Assembly: GCA_029204225.1 (NCBI GenBank)
Contig: CM055110.1
Coordinates: forward strand, 14,326,796 to 14,390,795
Length of the DNA: 64,000 bases
Reading direction: 5' to 3'
From: Diphasiastrum complanatum
Taxonomy: Eukaryota > Streptophyta > Lycopodiopsida > Lycopodiales > Lycopodiaceae
Part shown: in pieces, positions 1-13,809 of the stretch
How positions within the stretch are numbered: the first letter of the stretch is position 1
How the letters are laid out: each line of letters starts with the position of its first letter
Program-made: the position numbers and the translations under genes
The notes under the pieces: generated by a model
Databases searched by the model: none
What the model saw: the letters and a program-made list of their open reading frames with translations, nothing else
Told to the model about the DNA's origin: nothing

Positions 1-3833
<3,833 letters not shown>

Positions 3834-3869
3834 GGTAATTATATTGAAGCGTCTGAGGAGTACATATAC

Positions 3870-4143
3870 TTAGAATTTGCTTCAAACAGGAACACAGATC
3901 ATGCTACACAATAACACAGACAGAAAACACTCTCCACAACAAACTCACATAGCAACTGTATTTCTCAAAATAAAATTACACTGTACATATACTTGTTCAC
4001 TCAGGCAAACCATGCATGACCTAGGTTGTCGTTGGCGGGACGCGTGTCCCATTGACTTGCCTCGTGACGAGGCCAACTGATCCTTATCAACTGATAGGAC
4101 CCATAGTACAGTAACACGGTGATTCTACTTTAATTCTAACTCT
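3870..4143 (-). repeat. 3' LTR of element C1
   Basis: It matches 7342-7617 along its length apart from scattered substitutions. A purine-rich tract on the minus strand (complement of CTCTCCCTT, 4141-4150) adjoins its inner end, as expected of a polypurine tract. The terminal dinucleotide seems mutated compared with the other copy. Confidence 0.8.
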
Positions 4144-6285
4144 CTCCCTTAAAGTAGAGTCTACTTTTTATAGTCATATACATAGCTTCAAAGTCAACAA
4201 ACTTTAAGTATAGAAAGCTTTGATCTAAACTTATCAAACTTTCTCCAACAAGTGGATTAGTGAAAATATCAGCTGGTTGTTCTTCTGTGGTACAATGAAC
4301 AACATGAATTTCATGACTTAGCAGCCTCTCACATATAAAGTGATACTGAATCTCAATGTGTTTGGTTCTCGCATGGAACACTGGATTCTTTGCAAGCTGA
4401 ACGCCACTCTAACTGTCGCTATGTAATGTTGTGGGCTTTTTCTGCTTCATGCCAACTTCTTCCAAGATTTGTCTCAACCATATAGCTTCATGTGCTGCAC
4501 TACACATTGCCTTATACTCTACTTCTGTGGTGGATAGAGCAATTGTACTTTGCTTCTTACTAGACCAGGAAAAGCAACTACCACAAAACTGGAGTACATA
4601 CCCTGTGGTGGATCTACAATCATCATAGTCACATCCCCAATCTGCATCCACATAGCCACACAACTCAGGTAAACCATCATGCTTCCTGTAAATCGAGCCA
4701 TAATCTGAAGTGCCTTTCACATAACGCAAAATGCGTTTAGCTGCCTTCCAATGCGTTTCCGTAGGTGCTGCCATAAACTGACTTACAATGCCAACAACAT
4801 AGCATATATCTGGTCTAGTCATGGTAAGGTTAATCAAGCTCCCTACTAACTGCCTATATAGCGTAACATCAAATGACTATGAGTCATCAAGCTTAGAAAG
4901 CTTTTTACCTGGTTCAATAGGAGTATTCACTGGTTTGCAATCCTGCAACCTAAACCTGTGCAGCAATTCTTTGACATACTTCACCTGTGTTAAACCCACT
5001 TCGTGTCCATTTTGCCACACTTCTACTCCAAGGCAATAATGCATCAGACTGAGATCTGTCATCTCGAATTGTTCCATGAGGTCTTTCTTGATCATGTCTA
5101 TCATCTCTTGATTATTTCCCGTAATAATCAAGTCATCAGCATAAAGAGAAATCAAAGCAAACATACCATCAAAGCATAAGAAAGACATATAGATTTGGAT
5201 CAGAATGTGTTCTCACCATCCCCTTTGAGCGAAAGTAGGCATCAATCCTGCTATATCACGCACGTGGTGCCTGTTTAAGACTATAAAGTGCTTTCTTCAA
5301 GCGACATATTTTGTTTTCATGTCCCTTCGCTACAAAGCCTTCAAGTTGATCCATGAACACCTCTTCTTCTAACTCACCATTTAGAAAAGTAGATTTCACA
5401 TCCATTTGATGCAAAGGCCAACCAAAATGTGAAGCTAAAGCAACAAGTAGGCGTAGAGTATTCCACTTACATACTAGCGCAAAGGTCTCCTCATAGTCGA
5501 TGCCTTTACTTTGTGCATACCCTTTGATCACCAATCTTGCCTTGTGCTTTGCTATACTTCCATCTACATGGTACTTAGTCTTGTATACCCATTTGCAACC
5601 AATGGGTTTCTTGACAACTGGTGGTTCTACTAAGTCCCATGTGCTATGCTTAGCAATTGACTCCATCTCCTCTCCCATGGCCTTGACCCAAATGTCATCA
5701 TCCTTCGCTAGCACCATAAGTTGAAGGTTCTTTGCTTTGAATAATGCTAGATAAGAGATCATAATTTGCTTCATACCTTTCAGGTTGTGTCTTCTCTCTT
5801 GTTGATCTTTGTAACTCTCCCTGGCTAGATGATCCTAGAAAGTCATCCATGTCGCGGCTCTCCAACAATCTCTCAAACCACTTAGGGAGCTTCCTGTCAA
5901 GTGATCGGCTTTCTGGAGAAAATATATCCCACGGTACATCCTTCTCCTTGTGTTTGTCACCTGCAACTTCAATCCTTCTTGCACCAAAAGGTTTGTCTCT
6001 ACCTCTCCAACTTGTCTCTTGAGGCTGAGTAGTAGTATCTTGAGATGTATCCTCATGTTCATCACTTGGAAGGTCAATGAATGGATCATCATCAGGAGGT
6101 ATCCTCACTATACCATCTTTCCCACTGGATGTATCTATCTTCTCAGCATCCTCGTCTTCATACATCTTGGATTCATCAAAGATAACATCACGACTTATAT
6201 GGATTTTGTTTTCCAGTAGATCAAAACATCTATAGCCCTTCACACATTCATCATATCCTAGGAATATACACTTGATAGCTTTCAC
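4136..6285 (-). pseudogene. copia pol remnant of C1: integrase end, RT, RNase H
   Basis: Read right to left. The fragment at 5698-6285 begins with the integrase C-terminal signature (CIFLGYDECVKGYRCFD) followed by the acidic, variable linker to RT. The fragment at 5256-5774 has the N-terminal half of RT (KPIGCKWVYKTKYHVDGS, then LYSLKQAPRA). The fragment at 4877-5188 carries the RT catalytic YADD box near 5132-5143. 4409-4837 is RNase H, with DADW, the Cys/Ser/Lys-rich SWSSKKQ segment and TEVEYKAM. 4136-4381 holds the C-terminal HIEIQYHF region. Frameshifts or stops lie at about 5250, 4870 and 4390, so no functional polyprotein is encoded. The protein it derives from copied retroelement RNA into DNA in cytoplasmic particles. 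Confidence 0.9.
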
Positions 6286-6369
6286 ATCAAGTGGAAATAA
6301 GGCTGTAGTATGGCCTGTAGACAGTGTTTAGAATGTGCCAAAGCTGGGTTTCATTGGAATCAAAAGCAA

Positions 6370-6762
6370 TCACCATACAATGAGAGAAAACTCGAGTTTC
6401 TCCTTGAGGCTCGCAAAATGTCCCTTCTTACCACAAAGGAAGCACTTCTTGTTGGATTTGCAACTTGTTGATGTTTGTGATAACTCCTCATCACTCTCCT
6501 CCTTTGACTTGTCCTTCTTGAAATGTTGATGTTGCTTTTTGCCCCTTCCTCTTGGCTTGTCCTTCTTGAAGTAATTTTTCACTTCTCCATCATCCTTCAA
6601 TGTGTTCTTTTCATAGATGGATTTCAATGTGTCCCAAGCCTCCTTGGATGAGGTGCATGAGCCAAGCTTCCACAACACTTCATTGGAAACATTCATCTTT
6701 ATGATATGTAGGGCCATCCTAGCCCTACGTGCCCAATGGAATGGTGAAATCACTTTTGGCAC
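6370..6762 (-). pseudogene. copia gag remnant of C1
   Basis: This minus-strand fragment has the UBN2-like gag pattern (ALHIIKMNVSNEVL, then TSSKEAWDTL) and a nearby Lys-rich tract leading to a zinc knuckle beginning CFLCGKKGHF. The last knuckle cysteine is lost at the break. The gag core resembles the gag of element E (33864-34142: ALHMIKMNVTNELL), so the two belong to related copia lineages. The open frame on the opposite strand over 6617-7393 runs antisense to this gag and into the LTR, and is not a gene. Confidence 0.8.
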
Positions 6763-7329
6763 ACTCCAAACACTTTCTCCGCCGCAATCTCTCTGTTTTA
6801 TTGTACCGTACTTGCAAGTATGGTCCAGGTGCCCTTCGGTTGGAGGTTATAGCCTTTCGTTTGGGTCAAAATGTGCAAAGGACCCAAAAATAGGGATTTT
6901 CCTTGTTTTTGAACTGTTTCTTCACTTTGAAGAAACTTCACTCTTCACTTGTGAAGGGACCCAACTCAACTTTCATTTTGAAGATAATGAAGTTGAAGGC
7001 CAAAATGCACTTCACTTCTTCAAGGCCCTCTTCAACAACCCTTCAGACTCCATCCAATGGTCGATTCTGATCCAACTGTGGATATCCCTCCTAGGTAGCG
7101 TGATCTCAGTCGTCGATCTTGGAAGTTCTTTATCCAACGGTTCCCTATTTGATGCTATGCAGAGGCTACTAATCCCTCTGTTGAGCTTGACAAGCCTCTA
7201 TAAACTAGAAACCATGCACCAGTGCTTCTCCTTCCGTCTTCAACCCGCCGTAAACCCCGAACTCTCAGAAAACAGTTCTCTCGAAGCTCTCTTCAACGGC
7301 GATGTTGTACTGTGTACACTCCCTGTATG

Positions 7330-7341
7330 GCTCAGATACCA
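7330..7341 (-). other. Primer binding site of C1 (Met-tRNA type)
   Basis: The minus strand reads TGGTATCTGAGC. This is one base off the usual plant copia primer site TGGTATCAGAGC, complementary to initiator Met-tRNA. It abuts the inner edge of the right LTR. Confidence 0.75.
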
Positions 7342-7617
7342 ATTTAGAGTTTGCTTCAAACAGGAACACAAATCATGCTACATAGTAATATAGACAGAAA
7401 ACACTCTCCATGACAAGCTCACATAGCAACTGTATTTCTCAAAATGAAATTACACTGTACATATAGTTGTTCACTCAGGCAACCCATGCATGACCCAGGT
7501 TGCCGTTGGTGGGACGCTTGTCCCGTTGACTTGCTTCGTGGCGAGGCCAACTGATCCTTATCAACTAATAGGACCCACAGTACAATAACACAGTGATTCT
7601 ACTTTAATTCTAACTCA
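7342..7617 (-). repeat. 5' LTR of element C1
   Basis: It is the partner of 3870-4143. On the minus strand it starts TGAGTTAGAATT and ends against the primer site. It is short for a copia LTR. Confidence 0.8.
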
Positions 7618-7985
7618 TATAGGGGGTTAAGTGCGAAAGTATGCAACTCTTAGCAACCGATATGTCACTATAAGAAATGAGCACGTGGAAGGTTGCAACG
7701 CTTGCATGGGGTGCGAATAGTTTGAATCTTCTAGAGTATTCTGCCTCTATCGAACCTTGCAAAGTTCGGTTCTTCCTTGGGCTTATACAAATCAAATTGG
7801 CAGTGATATCACCAATAATCGATTTTTCCCTCATAGTATTCAAAAAAGTCCATTTCTTTCTGTTTTAAATAATCTAATACATACATTAAAGTACATCCTA
7901 CATATAGTTCTACACTGTCGAAAGGAATAACCAAAAAAATTTCAAAATTGCCTAGTAGAGGCACTCTTTCTGCTCAAGATCGAGC
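7618..7985. other. Spacer between C1 and element A
   Basis: No gene, RNA or element terminus is recognisable. Short frames on both strands show no conserved motif. Confidence 0.5.
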
Positions 7986-8009
7986 TTATTTCAAAGAATT
8001 AAAAAAATC

Positions 8010-8590
8010 ATGTTTCACTGGAAGTTGGCTAAAAGAATCTTGAGGTATATATCTTCTACCTCAGATTATGGATTATTCTACAAGGGAGAAGATCTGACTT
8101 TGATTGCTTTTTCAGATTCAAATTTTGTAGGAGACAGGTTGGATAGAAAATCCACAAGTTGCTTACACTATATTTCTTGGAGGGAACTTGGTTTTCTTGG
8201 CTATCAAAGAAGCAGGCAACTATTTCCTTATCATCCTGTGAAGCTGAATTCAAATCTCTTACAACCACAACAAAGGAGGTTTTTTGGATAAAAAGGCTAC
8301 TTTTGGAGCTAAAGTGTTAGGCGGATGAAGATCTTTCAATCCTAAAAAATGACAACATTTATGCTCAAGCTCTTGCAAATAACCCAGTTTTTCATGCAAG
8401 GAGCAAACACATTGAAGTAGCTCATCATTTTCTAAGAGAAAAAGTCATTGGGAGAGAGATCTCACTGGAGCATGTTGATTCTACAAATTGTGTTGTAGAT
8501 CTTCTCACCAAGCCACTACTCAAGAATGTCTTTATCAAGATGAGGTCTAACCTTGGCCTAATTTCGAAGTCTATGTTGATAGGAACATAA
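8010..8590 (+). pseudogene. copia RNase H remnant of A
   Basis: Recognisable blocks in order: WKLAKRILRYISSTSDYGL, FSDSNFVGDRLDRKST, then after frameshifts a stretch ending FHARSKHIEVAHHFLRE and VVDLLTKPLLKN. This is the canonical end of a copia pol. A frameshift follows the RKSTS motif and a stop sits in the middle. It resembles the RNase H of element G at 48206-49270, which suggests the same lineage. Confidence 0.85.
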
Positions 8591-8595
8591 ATTTT

Positions 8596-8604
8596 AAAGA
8601 GGAG
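8596..8604 (+). other. Polypurine tract of element A
   Basis: AAAGAGGAG directly precedes the LTR start TGTGAAG, the standard position of the plus-strand primer in LTR retrotransposons. Confidence 0.7.
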
Positions 8605-9335
8605 TGTGAAGATTATTAAAATATTATCTTCCTATCTCGACTTTGGGGCCATGTCCATGGTTATTTCCACTATATTTCATGTTGTACATAAAAGGTATGT
8701 GAATTGAGCACATAACCTTCTAGTATAGGTCAGATTTGAGTTAGGTAGATTCAATTTTGATGACATGCAGAAGTTTAGATAGCATGCAATGTCATACTAT
8801 ATGCATGCAAGCCACATGCAATCAGTGCATGCAACATGCAAAGTGGTTTCTATGATCTACACATGTCTAGGCAATTTTATGAGTTGACATGCACTACATG
8901 CAACATCCATGCATGCAGTTACACATGTGAATCTCTGGTAGGTGAATTAGTTCAGTTAAGTGGCCTTTCCATGCAACTCCACTATAGGAATTCGATTCTC
9001 TCTCATGTAGGGAAAGCTTGGCATGTTTTGCCATATTGTGAATAATGAGATTTTTGGTTATTTGGACTCATTCTCTCTCTACCCTAGTTCTCTTTCATTG
9101 ATTTTCTCTCTCTACCCGAGAGAAGGCTGTTTTTCCCATACTAAGCACTTAGAATTATTTCTGACATTCAATTCTCATAGTGAGAAGTTAGATTTTTTCA
9201 TCAAATATATGTCGTTGTGCTCTTGTCATAGATTTTTCAAGTATATTGTTCTCTGATCAATCTTGTGCAATCACAACACCTCAGTAAGATCCTGTAGGGT
9301 GTGGTGTGAAGTTCACACATGCTAAAAACTTCACA
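8605..9335 (+). repeat. 3' LTR of element A
   Basis: This 731-bp LTR has perfect 7-bp terminal inverted repeats (TGTGAAG and CTTCACA). Its middle (about 8765-8940) is rich in ATGCA/TGCAT words, forming many short palindromes. No second copy lies in the window. Confidence 0.75.
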
Positions 9336-9336
9336 C

Positions 9337-9383
9337 GAAGATTAAAATGTCGATTAGTCGATTAGTAGGAGAATAATCCAACA
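9337..9383 (-). repeat. Truncated 3' LTR stub of element B
   Basis: These 47 bp match the last part of the full LTR at 12970-13017 (GATTAAAATGTCGATTAG... ending CCAACA). They are followed by a minus-strand purine tract (complement of CTCTCTCTT). The remaining ~950 bp of LTR is missing and replaced by element A. Confidence 0.8.
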
Positions 9384-9390
9384 CTCTCTC

Positions 9391-10919
9391 TTATTTTGAA
9401 TTCATGAATGCCTTGACCTGTAAACTTAGTTCTGCATAAAACATTTTGTGTACATCCAAGTTTAATGCTTTGGTAAAAATATCTGGTATCATATCTTGCA
9501 TTTGAAAGTACTGCAATCTGACATCTTTGTCGAGAACTTTGCTTTTGACATAGTGATACTTGAGTTCAATGTGCTTACCCCAGGAATGAGATCTAGGGTT
9601 GACTGACAAGGCAATGGCACTTTGATTATCACAAAATAATATCGTTGGAGAGTATTGACTCAGACTAATATCTGAAAGTAAGTTTCTCAACCAAATTGCT
9701 TCATTTGTAGCTTGTGAGACTGCAATATACTCTGATTCTGTAGAAGATAGAACTATCGAAGATTGCTTTTGACTATTCCAAGAAATGGGACAATTGTTGA
9801 GGAAGAATGTAAATTCAGAAGTGGATTTACGAGTGTCTACATCTCCTGCCCAACTTGCATCTGCGAAACCAATGAGTAAATTGAGTTTGTCATTGTCGAC
9901 TGCTCCATAACAAATGCAAAAGTCCATAGCAGCTCGAAGATATCTCATAACTCCGATAAGAGCCTTCCAATGTGTTATACCAGGGTTAGTCGTAAACTGA
10001 CTTAGGGAGTTGACTACAAAAGTTATGTCTGGCCTGGTACAGATCATTGCGTACATAAGAGATCCTATTATAGAATGATAAGGATACTCACGCATCTGCT
10101 CCTTCTCTTCAATTGTTTAAGGACACTGGTCCTTTGACAATTTGAGACCTGGTTCCATTGGTGAGAGTGCTAACTTGCAATTAACCAGATTTTATCTGAC
10201 TAACATATTTTAGATGTACCTCTACTAAGTAATGTAGATCAACTTTCGATTTTTGTCTCTATGGATTTGAATACCAAGGCAAAAATGAGTTTCGTCCTAA
10301 TTGGTCATGTCGAATTCAAAAGATAGCATTGTCTTGTGATCTTTTATCATATCGATATTGTTGTCAAAGAGCAATGTGTTGTGCACGTATAAAGTGATAA
10401 TGATAAAAGATTGTTGCATTGTCTTGAAGTAAACATTTGAATCTGAAGAGCTTGTGTGTAGCCATGGTCAATAAGAAAAGTATTGTTCCTTTGAAACCAT
10501 GCTCGAGCAGATTGCTTCAAGCCATAAAGTGTCTTATGGAGTTTACACACATGATTGTGTTTACCTTCAATAATATAACCTTAGAGTTGCACCATGTAAA
10601 TGTCCTCTTCGATAACTCCATTGAGATATGTTGTCTGTACATCCATTTGATATATTTCCAAATCTACTGTAGTAGCAAACGATAATAAAAGTTGAATAGA
10701 AGAATGCTTGACTATTGGACTGAAGGTCTTAGTGTAATCGACGTTGTATACCTGAGAAAATCCTCTGGTGACAAGTTGGGCTTTTCTTTTGTCAATGCTT
10801 TTGTCTGCTTTATACTTGACTTTGAAAATCCATTTGCAATCAAATGGATTTTTGCTACCAGGTAATTTGACAATCATCCATGTCTGGTTCTTGATAAGAG
10901 ATAAATGCTCTTTATCCAT
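9391..10919 (-). pseudogene. copia RT and RNase H remnant of B
   Basis: 10581-10919 carries the RT N-terminal half (FDCKWIFKVKYKADKS, then MDVQTTYLNGVIEEDIYM). 10347-10550 has LHKTLYGLKQSARAWF. The catalytic YVDD segment is degenerate. 9391-10095 is a well-preserved RT end plus RNase H: YHSIIGSLMYAMICTRPD, FADASWAGD, STESEYIAVSQ, FCDNQSAIALS, KHIELKYHYV and DIFTKALN. The RNase H domain is thus complete in motif content although the upstream polyprotein is broken. Confidence 0.88.
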
Positions 10920-10946
10920 AGCTTCCTTCTAGAGATCAAAATCAGG

Positions 10947-11840
10947 CTAATTGAGTGCCTCTTCGATAGTCGTCGACTCGTGAACAAGGTAGGCTACAGA
11001 CTCATCGATATACCTAATAGGTGGTCTGCTAATTCTTGATGATCTTCTGGGAAATAGAGAGAGTTGATCATTTTTATCATACTGTAGTTGCTGAATTGCA
11101 ACATTATCATCTTCAGATTTGATGTTGATATGTTGTGTTGCATGTAATAACATGCACTTTGCCGATTCAACTAAGCCTTTTGTTCTTTCTCTCAACAAGA
11201 CCATTTGACTAAGGCAAATAAGAGGTAATGTAGTGTTTCTCAATGTCGTCGTTAAGGCAGCACTCCTTGAATTCAATGGAGATGTATTCTCCCCTATTGT
11301 TGGACCTCAGTGCTTTGATTCGTTTGTCAGTTTGATTGTTTGCATGCTCTTTGAATTGTCTAAACTTGATGAAAGCTTTTGATTTCTGTGTAATGAAGTA
11401 ACCAGCTGTTCTTCTAGAGAATTCATCAATAAAGGTAATGAAATACTTTGCATCTAGGAATGATGGAGTTTGCATAGGTCCACATATATCTGAATGAAAA
11501 CATCTAACAGCCCTTTTGTTGCATGCCTATGACTCGATCTAAAAGGAATCCTAGTTTGCTTTCCAAGAATGAAGCTATGGCAGATAGGGAGATCCACTTT
11601 GCCAAAAAGATAGTTGAGTATCTGATATATTAAGGATAATAAGCGCAAAAGCTTTACCATCTTTTGACTTCCATTTCAAGTCATCTATGTCGTCTTCAAG
11701 TTTCACTTCAATACATGTAACAACATCTCACAACTCATTGGCAATTATCAAGGCCTTCATCTTAAATTTCCATAAATGATAATTGGATCCATTTAGCTTG
11801 TCTACGAAAAGACCGGCTTTACTTTGAGAATCCATCTAGA
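10947..11840 (-). pseudogene. copia integrase and gag remnant of B
   Basis: 11209-11475 contains the integrase core start (FITFIDEFSRRTAGYF) and the second Asp region in mutated form (ALRSNNRGEYIS, where Asn replaces the usual Asp). 11454-11660 has the region before the integrase core. About 11690-11840 retains the gag N-terminus in degraded form. Protease is not recognisable. Multiple frame breaks make it non-functional. Confidence 0.75.
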
Positions 11841-12001
11841 ACTTTAGTCTGTTGATGTTAAGAGAGATACCGTGTTGTGGAAATCAATTCTCTGATCCGA
11901 AACAAATTGATTTGAACTAAAGAATAATTTGTTATTGCAAAAGATATCAAGTATAAGAGCTTGCACTCTGATATAGTATTAGGCCTTGAAGAAGAGTCAA
12001 C

Positions 12002-12013
12002 GCTCTGATACCA
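12002..12013 (-). other. Primer binding site of element B
   Basis: GCTCTGATACCA on the plus strand is the exact complement of TGGTATCAGAGC. It abuts LTR base 12014. Confidence 0.9.
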
Positions 12014-13017
12014 TGTTGGAAAGAGGTGTGTAAAAGATAGGTCGAAAAGAAACGAATAAAAAGAATTCAAATGACAAGAAAAAAACTTATCTTGTGCAGC
12101 GAAATAAACTATCTTCCTCTTTCTCTATGCATGACTACACCTATCAATTTCAAACAAAACAATAGTGATAGAGATCATGTTCGATCTTATAGTAACTAAC
12201 TTTGAAATCATTAATACTACAATGATTACATAGCCAAACATTTAAGCATTGAATTATCAAACAAATAATCTGTCATGAAGAATTACAGAAACGCATACAT
12301 TCTGAGAAAAATTTGAACGCAATAAAAGGATAGTATTGATTCAGTATTTAATGAAACAGATGTAAATGATTACAACAAGTTTGCGGAACAAAGTCGTGTA
12401 CTCTAAGCTATCTCTGAGTGACTAAATAAAAGTCTGAATTGAGCGATATGCTGATAAGCAGTGAGTGCAATAGCAATCTCTAATCAACTCCAAAGAAGTG
12501 GGCTAGAATGCTCAAGAGTGTCCAAGCTCGCAGGCTTGAAAGAGAGCTATTATTCAATAATTGATCACACCTTAAAAAAAATAAAAAATATGAGCAGCTA
12601 TTTATACTTAAGCAAATGTGGCAACGTCCAATATTAGGACATTTAATTTGGTCATCAATCATAATGGATAGTGAGTTGGCATCCATCAAAAACGAGGTGG
12701 AATCCATCCAGTGAATCCTCCAGGAAATTTTGTAGCTTCAATTTAAGGCGAACGATAAATTGTCTTGCAAAAAATGCGAAAAATGCGGAGGTCTTCGCTA
12801 AAGTCAATTTTAGTATTTGAGGCATCTGGCATTTTGCGAAAAAGCCGAAGTGACAGAAAATCCCAAAAGGCAAAAATCCTGAAAATGCTGACATTGTAAA
12901 CTGTTTTCAAGTAGTTATGCAGACTGTGTAAAACCACAAAGAAATCTACAGGTATGGATAAAAGCTGGACAAAGATTAAAATGTCGATTAGTATATTAGT
13001 AGGAGAATAATCCAACA
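12014..13017 (-). repeat. 5' LTR of element B
   Basis: This 1004-bp LTR is bounded by TGTTGGA and TCCAACA, with the primer site on its inner side. Its right end cuts into the minus-strand coding remnant at 13018-13808. Confidence 0.85.
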
Positions 13018-13808
13018 CACATGCCATTGCAACTCAGAGTGAAATTGTAGCGGCATAAAAAATTATGGGCCTTCAAGTCCTGTACAACTTGACTCAGCCC
13101 TATTTCAGCATGTTGATCATCAGGTGTGTTGTCGATGATCACCATGCCAATGAAATCCACTTGTGGTGGAGCTGCAAGGGTTGATTTTCTCTTTTCGAAC
13201 AACGACAACTCCCTTGACATTAGAATGTTGTAGTGTACGCACAGGTAGGAGATGTGCATTGCCATGCTTCATGGACCAATGGAAGGCCTTGAAAGCAATG
13301 GCACCAAAATTGATCTGCTCACTCTTGATGGCTGCCAGCAGATAAGAGATGTTGGTGACTGAAATGATCGCGTCTGCATCCATAAAAAAAAATTTATATG
13401 GTTACAGTATTTACAAAAATTGAGAAATGTTACATCTCTGATCATGGATATCTTGTAACCTTTGCTCATCATGAAAAAATTGCCATGGAAGAGGTTGGCT
13501 TCATCTATGTCCTCCCTTGATAGAGTTGGATGGACTGTGCCATCGGTAGGCAAGAGAAGCATTGTAGTAAATGTGGCTTCTGAAATATCCATATGAACAC
13601 CACGAACCTGCGTTAAGAGTGCAGAATTCGTGACACCTATCAATCCTTGAATAAACTCGTTGTTGGCCTTGATCAGCACTGTTGAAGGATCAATCTGCAA
13701 CATGAATCCCAACTTGCACTGATTGGCCAGTGTTTGAAATTCCTCAAGGTTCATTTTGCTCCTCACCTTCCAATTGACATTAACTGGTATTGTTGATCTA
13801 GTAGCCAT
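13018..13808 (-). pseudogene. Unrecognised coding remnant cut by element B
   Basis: The longest frame is 13269-13808, starting at ATG 13808 and predicting 179 residues. It continues in sense in a second frame (13120-13383) after an AT-rich stretch that ends in a plausible splice acceptor (T-rich run, then TGCAG), and in a third frame down to the LTR at 13017. Soluble-protein-like blocks such as LPTDGTVHPTLSREDIDEAN and INFGAIAFKAFHWSMKHGN continue across these frames, so a real but broken coding sequence is likely. I do not recognise it with certainty. The layout faintly recalls the plant transposon-associated Transposase_32-type domain. It has no catalytic motif I can name. Its 3' end was lost when B inserted. 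Confidence 0.4.
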
Positions 13809-13809
13809 C

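Larger units (their letters stand above)
3870..7617 (-). mobile_element. Ty1/copia LTR retrotransposon C1, internally deleted
   Basis: Seen: two similar terminal repeats of about 275 bp (3870-4143 and 7342-7617), a minus-strand Met-tRNA-type primer site just inside the right repeat, and minus-strand gag, integrase-end, RT and RNase H remnants between them. The 5 bp flanking the left LTR (TATAC, 3865-3869) and right LTR (TATAG, 7618-7622) match at 4 of 5 positions, so they may be a decayed target duplication. The element is only about 3.7 kb. Protease and most of integrase are missing between gag (6370) and the integrase C-terminus (6285). Frameshifts and stops show it is dead. The gene order, with integrase before RT, is that of Ty1/copia (established knowledge). 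Confidence 0.85.
7986..9335 (+). mobile_element. 5'-truncated Ty1/copia element A (RNase H end plus 3' LTR)
   Basis: Only the downstream part survives: a broken RNase H region (about 8010-8590), a polypurine tract, and one complete LTR with inverted ends TGTGAAG...CTTCACA. The 5' LTR, gag, integrase and RT are absent. The right end of the LTR touches the truncated LTR of element B directly, so the junction at about 9336 is a deletion or recombination scar. Confidence 0.85.
9337..13017 (-). mobile_element. Ty1/copia LTR retrotransposon B
   Basis: A minus-strand copia with a complete 5' LTR on the right (12014-13017), an exact Met-tRNA primer site, broken gag, integrase, RT and RNase H, and a 3' LTR reduced to about 47 bp on the left (9337-9383). 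Its LTR ends are TGTTGGA and TCCAACA. The internal part is only about 2.6 kb and misses segments of RT and gag. No target duplication can be tested because the left LTR terminus is gone. Confidence 0.85.

Noticed and set aside
6617-7393. 258-residue plus-strand open frame
   Set aside because: It runs antisense to copia gag and into the LTR and primer site of element C1, with no motifs of its own.
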